The notes under the pieces are model-generated. The model worked only from the letters and a program-made list of their open reading frames with translations, had not been told where the DNA came from and ran no database searches. A DNA stretch of 64,000 nucleotides from Typha latifolia (lineage: Eukaryota > Streptophyta > Magnoliopsida > Poales > Typhaceae): NCBI GenBank assembly GCA_019914945.1, contig CM034099.1, positions 3,658,001 to 3,722,000 on the forward strand, read 5' to 3'. Positions 55,110-64,000 of the stretch are shown here, piece by piece (position 1 is the first letter of the stretch; the number at the start of each line of letters is the position of its first letter). Made by a program: the position numbers and the translations under genes.

Positions 55110-57506
55110 TAACTGTTAAGGATTGAGCCAATCTTGACCCGATACCAATTGGGTGCAATAGTAGACTCGAAGAAATTAGACCCGATCATAAAGCTCGTCC
55201 CATTCAAACTCCACTTTATTAATCTTTAAACATGGACACATTGCTCCGCTGATTAAGTTTCATTGTTGTTTATGGGGGTGATTATGTTGATGTTTTGTGT
55301 AATCTTTGTGCAGATGAGTGGATTCTTTAGTGCAAGGAAATTCCCTGGTGTTTGTGAAAGTAGGGTGTTTATTTTATGTTGAAATGAAACATGAACTCCG
55401 TGATCTTTTCTTCAAATATCTGTTGTTTAACAATGTACTATATATATATATAATCTACTAATTATATTTTGGAATTTAAAATACATTTGTTATTAGTATA
55501 CGTAATTCATATTTTTAACTGATAGTGAATTTTGCTTAATAATGAAATACACGATGCATTGGGAATGAAATCTAATATTGTGTCAACGATATATGAATCT
55601 TACTATCGTCAAGAGTAAACAATTTATATTTTAATTACTACAGAAGACCTACATACGTAATTCGATTTAAAGCGTATTTATTTACCGTATCAAATGCACT
55701 GGTATTTATACATACCTTTTTACCCACCTATATAAAAAATAAATGAAAATAGCAAAATGATATAAAATCATTTTAGGAATAGATTTTTAGTGCAATTCGT
55801 TATCTCAGATATATTTTATTACTAGCTCTATCTTTGTGTCTATAGTAGTTTCGCTGAGGTTTGGTGTAGGGTCTTTTTTTTTTCTCCCATCTTACCAACA
55901 ATTTTTTATCTTTTCCTCTCTCATCTCTTAATCGAAGTGACCCCTAAGATCCAAACCTTGTTGCCGGATTTGAGCCTCATCTTTCGTCTCTGAGCTCATC
56001 GTCCCTTCTCAGTGTCGCTCATCTCCCTTCCTTCCTTCTCTCCTATCTTTTGCCCGCTACTGCATATGTGTTGCTGCTACTGACCTACCTTTCGATTTAC
56101 TTCTTATTTAGCATTTGGCTTCACTTGGTTTGCCATGTTGATGAGGATAAGATAGGTGATCTATAAGTATGGGACCATACATAGCAGCAACTTGTGTTTA
56201 CCAGATGTCTATTTTGATTGTTCCTGACTTTGTTTAATTCTTGCACTGTGCTTTTTGTAGGTTCTTAGCTTTATTTTAATTTACTTTGCCCTGTTGCTAT
56301 TGTTAAGTGATCTTTAATTTTATTGTCTCTCCAAATTCTTAGAGTGAGTGTGTTAGATTATATTACAAATCGGCTTGATTTAATTTATAGCGGTTGAGAT
56401 TCAAGTTTACGTGAGATTTATAATCCGTGGGTGGAGGCACGAATTCCTAAGCATAAGATGAGAGGTGATGATGGAGTGGAGGCCGAGTATGGTGGTGATG
56501 GTTTGCATATGTGGATGCGATAAATGGCGAAGGTTATAATTGGCCTATGATAAAAATCGTACGGGAGATAAAGATGATTAAAAAAGAGGGAGATTAAAAA
56601 CTATGCCAAACGTAGTGGCTTAGTTGGTCCTATTTATAAAGATTAAATTAAATAAAATTAAATAAATTTAACTAAACCAGTCTTCTATATCTTCACGTAT
56701 TATCCAACATATTATTTGAATATATGTAGAATATTCTGTGAATATTTTCTTGAAACTGCCAACTGAATTTAGCTAATTAAATAAAATTATAACCTACTAA
56801 GATTTTAATTAAATCGGATAAATAAATAAGAAAACTAGACTCAATCCATTAAACTTAATGTCTCCATAATGTGATCCGATCTAATCCAACTTGAATCCAA
56901 CTTGCATCAGATTACAACATATCTACCCGATAACTTGAGACGCTTTGCTCATGCGAATTTGTTAAGGTCGATCTTCAATTAGTTTGTTATTTATGCCTCT
57001 AGGCTTGATGCTTTTCTTTAGTTATAATATTTTATCCATCTTCTTCTGTGTATCGAGCCTACAAGCTTTCCCTAAAGAAAAGGAGATATTATATTTACTC
57101 TATATAGTTAGACCAAATTTTACTTCACTCGTATATAATAATTTGTAATATTTTATCCCCTCGTAGTATATATTAAAATGGAACCATTATGTTTTTTTTC
57201 ACCGCCTTTGATCAAATGATAAACGATTGGATAAGCCTTTCAATACATATAAAATAATACCGATTGAATTTCATATGATAAATATATTAAATATATATAT
57301 ATATTTATTATTTAAAATTTAATTAGTATTATTTTAGATGCATTGTAAAATTTATCTAAATATGAACAAAGTTATTTCTAACTAATATATTTAAATCAGA
57401 CACGTGGTTGGGTAAAATATAATAAAAAAAAGTAATTATTTTAGTTTAAAAATAATTATTAAGGGATAAAAGAACATACACACACAAAAAAACCTACAGG
57501 GGTCAG
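55110..57506. other. Intergenic region without a supported gene
   Basis: AT-rich. A more mixed stretch at about 55850-56630 has weakly mirrored ends (GGTTTGGTGTAGGG on the left; GTTTGGCATAG from the reverse complement of the right), possibly an old transposon. No coding sequence could be read. Confidence 0.4.
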
Positions 57507-57785
57507 TTGAATTTAGTCGTAAGTACATGGGGGCTAAAATGCAATTTCCCCCCAAAAAGGTCCAATCTCAGATTCATCAAAAGTCCAGTTTCGAATGGAC
57601 GGCTGAGATCATCTTTTATCAGTCCTTATCGTTCCGTGGACATTTCAAGCCTCTCTCCTCCTCTTCGCCCTAACCCGAATAAAATCCCCGACCCAATCGG
57701 AGCTCCCGGAGAACAACCCAAGCGGCACCATCGAGATCGTGAGGAAGAGAGCAAGAGCGAAAGCGAGAGCGAGCGGAGCGGCGAG

Positions 57786-57960
57786 GTAAGAGTCGTTTGC
57801 GAGTGCACACGCGATCCCTAACTATCTATCTATCTATCTATCTATCTATGGCTTCCTCCTCCTCCTTTCGTCTTCTCTTCTTCTACTCATTCGGTAGAAC
57901 GCCCAAGAGGAGGAAAAACCCCATTCTCAACACAATAAACGCGCCGTTGGTCTTGTGCAG
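57786..57960 (+). other. Probable 5'-UTR intron of the RRM-protein gene
   Basis: The donor GAG-GTAAGAG and the acceptor CTTGTGCAG bracket 175 bases upstream of the coding start. The intron contains (CTAT)n at about 57820-57848. If spliced, the mature leader from 57961 to 58103 has no upstream ATG. Confidence 0.55.
57820..57848. repeat. (CTAT)7 microsatellite
   Basis: About seven CTAT units inside the probable 5'-UTR intron of the RRM gene. Confidence 0.9.
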
Positions 57961-58103
57961 GAGAGTGAGAGGTAGAGAGAGTGCGAATCCGAGAGGTAAA
58001 GAGGGAAGTGAGCCGTAGATTTGTACATAGGGTGAGGAAGACGAGACGTTTGTGAGAGAGAAAGAGAGTTTGTTTGTCTCGTGGATTTGGACTCTCGAGG
58101 ATT

Positions 58104-61100
58104 ATGGCTACCAAGCTCGTGGTTAGTACTTTAATCCCTTTCCGTCTAATTGGATTTGTTTTTCTTTTGCTATTCGTTTCGGTAATAGAGTGGAATCCTT
58201 TTATCGGGCTTGGTTCAGGTTCTTGGAATCCCTTGGGATGTGGACACGGAAGGATTGAGGGAGCACATGAGCAAATTCGGGCCTTTAGATGATTGCATCG
58301 TGATGAAGGTTGGCACCTCTTCTCATAAATCTTTAGCAGTTCTTTTCATCATTCTTTCCTTTTATTCCAGAACCATAATTTGCTTTGCTGCATTTCTTCG
58401 GATTACAGAGGAGTTGAGTTATCTATGTACATGTTTTCGTAACTCGTATTAGGTAGCTAATATTTTTTTTTTATTAATCGAGCAGTGGCGGTCTTGTAAT
58501 CTTATTGCTCGTGGCTAGGGATAGATTATGGGCCACTATCCCACCATCTTATATTTGCTCATCTAGTTCTCGTTAGGTTGTCTACTATTGGCCCTTCTTT
58601 GGAATTTCTCCGGGAGGTAGGTCGGCTTGGCAAATCAATCATTGCATTGATTGCACCAATCAATCAGTACTTGAAATCTTGAATAATTTCTTAAGATGCC
58701 TTATTTTTAAAAAAATTCTAAAGGTCTTATTTTATGAAATAATTTTTAAAGATGTCAAGGTAAAAGATTCACAGTTTCATTAATATTGCTTATTAATATG
58801 TTGTCAATTCATTTTTACAATTATATATGCTCCACTGTATGCCAATGTATTTGATCGTTTAACTACTTGCCATCCAAGGCTTCACAGTTCACTGCAATTC
58901 TTTTTTCTGACTATTGCTAACGCCCTAATATAGGAGCGATCCACTGGACGTTCTCGTGGCTTTGGTTATGTTACATTCTCATCTGCAGATGATGCAAAGG
59001 TAACTATATGAATTTGATTTTTTTTTTTGTTACAGGATAGAGATTCACTAGTTGATCTTTGGGCATGAATATATAAAGAAATATTATTGCAGGAAAGATT
59101 GTATAGATAATATGTAACTTTTGGCAATCATCTTATTTTTCATGGTTCCATGTTTTAGTAGCAACCCAACAAGCTTATTTGGTGACTCTAATATGAATAT
59201 GAAGCAAATCTTTTTCACTAAACAAATATTTGCTATTTGATCATTTTCTTTTATATATGTCGCTTTCCTTAGAGAATACATTCTGATGTTGCACACTCCT
59301 ATTCAGAATGCATTGGAAAGTGAGCATGTTCTTGGAAATAGAACTCTTGAAGTAAAGGTGGCAACACCAAAGGTATGCTGATGAATATAATTTTATCATC
59401 CGTCATCATATGCATATGTATTATGATATCCACAAATCAACTTTTTTACATAAGAGATAAGGCTATTGAATATCATATCTCTATTTTCTGAAATGGAAAT
59501 ATGCTACTTTATTTACATATTCAATTCAGGAAGAAATGAGGGGCCCAGTCAAGAAAGCCACTCGAATATTTGTAGCCAGAATTCCACATTCTGTAAATGA
59601 GTCAATGTTCCGGAGGTAAGAAGTTAATGGGCTTATCTAGGTGATATACTTGATAACAAAGTTTGGATTTTTGCACAAACTCTCTGACTATTAGGGGTGC
59701 ATTTTCAGCTATTTTGAGGCTTTTGGAGAGATTACGGATCTTTACATGCCAAAGGTAAGAGATGTTTGCTTTCTTATTTAAATATTTATTCTATTATGTG
59801 CTACTTCACGACTATTCTCCGTATTTGGTTCTTTCACCAATGATATTAATAAGCCATGTGATACAGTGACAGATTGTAGAATTGACTCATGAAATCTTGC
59901 AAAGTTTAGGTACTTTGTGTCATGGTGGTTGGTAAAATTTGAGTAGCGGAATTTAACTTCTTGTTTTTTTTAATGTTTAATTGATATTGCAACACCTCGA
60001 TGACATTATGAGAATATAATAAATTGTTTGTGAATATACAGAAAGTTGGGCCGAATGCATTTTTGTTTTATATCTGTCTTGTGAACTCTTTGCATGCAAG
60101 TTTTTTGATGCTTTTATTCGTTTATCGCTACACATTCTTGAGTGGTGACTACTGAAGATTGTTCAACCTTGGATGTGCTTAATATCATTAAGGTTCTATC
60201 AAATTTGATGTTCCCTGGTAAATACAAACAGTAGAAATATGAATTGACACTTTTCCATTACATATGAGTCAAATTTTGTGTGTAGTTATGATAACCATAT
60301 TGCAAACTGGTATCCTAATGTGGTAATAATAAAATCTTCTTTTGGAGGATGAACACGAACATCTCAAGTTTCTTCTTCTTTGTTATTTTTTTTGGGAAAA
60401 CCTTATGTATCCTTGTAAAAAAAAGTGAAATAGAGTAGGAGATGTGAAAGATAAAAAAAAATTTGTTTCCTAGTTGGTTTGTTAGTTTTATGATTAACAG
60501 TTGCCTTGAATATTAACATTCTAGATATGAAGTCAAATGCTCGATAAATGGAATTTGGGATAACATGGGGGGCTTCTGTGCAACATTTATAGTCGGTTGG
60601 CAGGTCTGGAAACTTAGTGATTGTAGTGTATACTGATGCAGTCATGGAGTAATTCTTCTGTTACCTTGAAACATGGGAAATGGCTAGGTAGATAGAGAAG
60701 TACACAAGTTCTAACTGGGCTTTTTCTTTATGTATTGACACCAAATGCTTGATGAGTGCAAAATCAGATAGCAGTGAGGGCTTTTGGAAATCTGTACAAA
60801 AATTCGTAGGTTGGAAAACAAACTTGTTGGTTGCTGTCCAAATTGTTGCAACTAGAGAGAAATTTAGGAAAGTATCTGTAAAAAGTTGTAAGCTGTTCAT
60901 TTCTTAAAGCACATGGTAAGTCACAGTTTTGCTGATACCTTCTCTTGCTAGTAATCAATTGATGTACCTGTACTTAATGAGTTTATAATTTTTGACCAAG
61001 TTCCATTTGTTGACCTCCATTGGACTAAATTTATATTGATGAGCAGAATTTCATGATGGAAATTGACCCTCTAACCCTTTGTTTTTATCATTTTGATATT

Positions 61101-63345
61101 GAAACATCGCAATATTGCATATGTTCATTGTTCCTAAAATTTTATCTGTTGTGCTTCAGTTTTATATAGAATTATTTGTCATGGCAAATAGTGATTTATG
61201 AATTGTAGGACCAAGGAACTAAAGAGCATCGGGGAATTGGGTTTATCACTTTTGAGAGCGCAGGTTGTTGCAGTTGCACTTTTGCTTTTACCATTATGTT
61301 CTTTTCTTATTGACTTTTCTATGTTTTTTCTTCTATTTATTTGGCTTATCACTTTGTGTTTCTTTTGTTTTGCTTGAGCAGAATCTGTAGATGCCATAAT
61401 GGCAGAGTCTCATGAACTTGGTGGTTCAACTGTAGTGGTTGACCGTGCAACTCCAAAGGCAACTCTCAGAAACTGTGTATCTTTTGCTTTTCTATTAGGC
61501 TAATTTAGCTTTTCCTATTATGTTAGAACTCTACTGATAGACGCTTGAAGTTACTATCTTATGTTCACATCCTTCAGTTTATTATAACTGCTATAGATTT
61601 TGTGATTAATTTTCACTTTCTTTCTGAGTTCAGGATGAAGACATGAGATATCCGAGCAGAGCATTACAAGGTGGATATGGTGCTTATAATGCTTATATAA
61701 CAGCTGCTACTAGGTATGCAGCTCTTGGTGCTCCCACACTTTATGACCACCCTGGATCAGCTTATGGGAGTAAGTTTATAAGTTCATAATTTTTAAGCAA
61801 TACATTCACACAATTAGGATCAGCAGGTTGGACTGCATAATCATTTGTTCTCTTTATGATATAGGAGGAGGATATTTTGGACCTTCCCGTGGAATGGGCA
61901 AAAAGATATTTGTTGGCAGACTTCCGCAGGAAGCAAGTGCTGACGATCTGCGGCAATACTTTGGCAGATTTGGACGCATTGTTGATGTGTATGTTCCAAA
62001 GGTATAGTGCGATACTTCCATTATTGTGGGTAGAGTTGGTCATAGTCTCCTAACTAGTGCGCTATTTGACTAGGATCCTAAAAGAACCGGACATAGGGGA
62101 TTTGGTTTTGTTACTTTTGCTGAAGATGGTGTAGCAGATCGCGTTTCACGCAGAACTCATGAAATTCTAGGACAGGAGGTACGTGATTTTAAAAGATTTA
62201 TATATATATATATGTTTGTTTATACATATGCATGCTCATATGGATTGAATTATAAAATAAAAGTGTATATCTAGAATGGGAGGGTATCTTAGCTCATAAA
62301 TAATGCATTAAACAATGCAAATGGACTAATGCCATTACCAAAATACATATGCCTGTTTCATACATTAATGTATTGTACTTTGAAGGGTATTGAAATTAGG
62401 TGCTTCTTGAGATTGTATATGCAGGAAGTCCAGGAGGCAGCTAAGATTAAATTGAAGACTACCTTGATGTGAACCTATTTTATTATTATTGTGTATTATA
62501 TATGACAAAGTTGTTATTTGATATAGAATTATGCATAAAGAAGAGGCTCAACTTTCAGTGACAGGATTTATATATGTTTATATTGTTAATGCAGGAAAGT
62601 AGTTTTTCTTTTTCTTTTTTTGAATTTAATGATCTGCATAATAGAAACAGAACCCAATAGTATATGGTTAATTTGAGGAAGGTTTACAGGTTGATGTTGT
62701 ATGCAATACACAAAAATTAGTTTGTGTGTAGATTGGTTAAAGCATATACGTGCAATCTCAGTAAAGTTTTGTTCAGTAGTTGTTTTTCTGTAATTTCTTT
62801 CAATAGGTTGTGGAGATTTAAATTCCTCGTCTTCGTAAGCCAGACGTTTTTCCTAACTTTTGATCCCCTATATGCCGTATTATATTAAATTTGATGCAAG
62901 TGCTGGATTTCCAATCAGGTTGCTATAGACTCCGCTACACCTCTTGATGATGCTGGTGCAAGTGAAGGTTATGTGGAACCCCCTGAGGCATATGGAGGAT
63001 ATGGTCCCATGAGATCTTATGGAAGACTCTATGGCAGCCTTGATTTCGATGATGTAAGTGAATAGCACAATCTTGCACACGAATTTATATTTAAATCACC
63101 AGTTTGGATGAGGGATAAAGTAATTTTTTTGTGAAGCTATTGTTTAATGATGTAGAATTACATCTGGTAAGGCAATAGTTGATGTTCTTCTTCCCAAACT
63201 TTCTACCATCTGTGCCTTTTGTACTATGCTAATTTATATATATGCCTTTCCCCTTACTCGCTCTTTTCTCTTATTACAGTATGGTTATGGTGCCAGTGGC
63301 AGCAGCAGGCCATCCAGAATGGGTTGGCGGTACAAACCTTATTAG
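58104..63345 (+). CDS. Three-RRM heterogeneous nuclear ribonucleoprotein-like RNA-binding protein
   Basis: Thirteen exons, join(58104..58121, 58219..58308, 58934..58999, 59307..59372, 59530..59615, 59709..59754, 61209..61263, 61382..61458, 61634..61769, 61865..62001, 62074..62178, 62919..63053, 63280..63345), encode 360 residues. RRM1 spans about 6-78 (RNP2 VLGIPW, RNP1 RGFGYVTF), RRM2 92-168 (RNP2 IFVARI, RNP1 RGIGFITF), RRM3 227-305 (RNP2 IFVGRL, RNP1 RGFGFVTF). The linker at 172-222 (GGYGAYNAYITAATRYAALG) and the Gly/Tyr-rich tail (YGGYGPMRSYGRLYG, ending RPSRMGWRYKPY) are typical of plant hnRNP A/B or TDP-like proteins. It likely binds pre-mRNA or mRNA in the nucleus; targets are unknown. 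Several exons end at the last residue of an RRM strand. The intron after exon 8 starts with GC instead of GT. Confidence 0.93.
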
Positions 63346-64000
63346 TGCAGCACGCTGCAAGCAAAATGTCACTCAGTTAACATTTTCCTTAGCTTTGTAG
63401 AACACTAAGTTGGTTTGAAATTGATCTCTCTCTACATAACTGGTGATTTGATCTATGATCTATCTGTACCTAATGTTTATGGGACGAAATTATGAATTCC
63501 TCGTGGACAATTGCAAATGTTTCCTTGAGCAGAGTTCATTGTTCTCCATATTTAGAATGATCACCTAATAAGTTTGTCTCGTCGAGCATCTACTCAACTC
63601 TCTTGTTCGTGAGGGGATAATTTCCCAGTGATACACAAAGAAACGCCTCTAGGTTTGCTAATCTTGGAAGAGGACGTCTCCATTAAAATAAACAGCGTTC
63701 TTTATCTACTTGATAACGAAGAAAAATAATAATAAAAAAACAGGTTCCAAAGAAGCGACTTCCCACTGGGCGATGAAAAGCATGCACACAGGAAGTGAAA
63801 AATAAAAGGCGAACAAATAAATAACTTTTGGCATCCTTTCAAGTCCCGATGAAGAAGTGTGCAACTTTCTTCTTTCTTTAATGTCTCAATGCCGTGGGAC
63901 GAAGGGATAAGGTAGGAAGCGATAGGAGGATTGGTTGGTGGATAAAGAGAAGGGATGCATGAACCATGCATGCATGTGAGCATATCCAATACTTCGGGCT
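63346..64000. other. RRM-gene 3' UTR and flank
   Basis: The first 200 bases are T-rich, as expected of a 3' UTR. The rest shows no gene. An open frame at 63702-63989 on the minus strand is unrecognised. Confidence 0.5.

Noticed and set aside
1..64000. CRISPR arrays, bacterial operons, phage or organelle insertions
   Set aside because: No regularly spaced repeats or prokaryotic gene organisation; all supported multi-exon genes have plant splice sites.

Overview
This window is nuclear DNA from a flowering plant, most likely a non-grass monocot. Several genes are intronless and GC-rich (C2H2 finger, F-box-associated-like protein, plastid membrane protein, Dof, RING-H2, MED32). They sit beside AT-rich multi-intron genes in AT-rich, microsatellite-laden intergenic DNA. 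Introns are GT-AG with U-rich acceptors, and leaders are CT/GA-rich. The species cannot be fixed from the sequence alone.

Layout. 1-8 kb: a microsatellite-rich flank, a single-finger C2H2 repressor-type gene (+), then two intronless minus-strand genes, one F-box-associated-like and one for a plastid protein with a three-fold internal repeat. 10-20 kb: an ANP32-type acidic leucine-rich protein (-), Mediator subunit MED32 (+) and a DUF1195 membrane protein (+) with a two-codon uORF against its start. 20-27 kb: an accessory patch holding an F-box-type pseudogene, two intact RING-H2 membrane E3 genes, two decayed start-region copies of that RING family, several transposon relics and a (GGGCTT)14 array. 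29-39 kb: a Dof factor (-) and a six-exon NUMOD3-motif gene (-) with an inverted-repeat element filling one intron. 42-45 kb: a seven-exon SEC14/CRAL-TRIO gene (+). 47-55 kb: an eight-exon peptidyl-tRNA hydrolase (-) and a six-exon class II cap-binding protein nCBP (-). 58-63 kb: a thirteen-exon three-RRM hnRNP-like gene (+).

The exon models for DUF1195, NUMOD3, SEC14, peptidyl-tRNA hydrolase, nCBP and the RRM protein were built by hand from splice sites and frame. Each gives a continuous reading frame to a stop, and several exons are too short to show as long open frames. Three genes serve translation or RNA handling (peptidyl-tRNA hydrolase, nCBP, RRM protein), but nothing suggests they are co-regulated as a unit.

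There is no operon, CRISPR array, tRNA or rRNA, and I found no convincing undescribed multi-gene system. The observations most worth a second look are the decaying RING-H2 tandem cluster, the peptidyl-tRNA hydrolase that lacks a conserved active-site Asn, a GC-AG intron, the minimal uORF, a palindrome centred on a TATA box, and inverted-repeat elements whose arms differ mainly by transitions.
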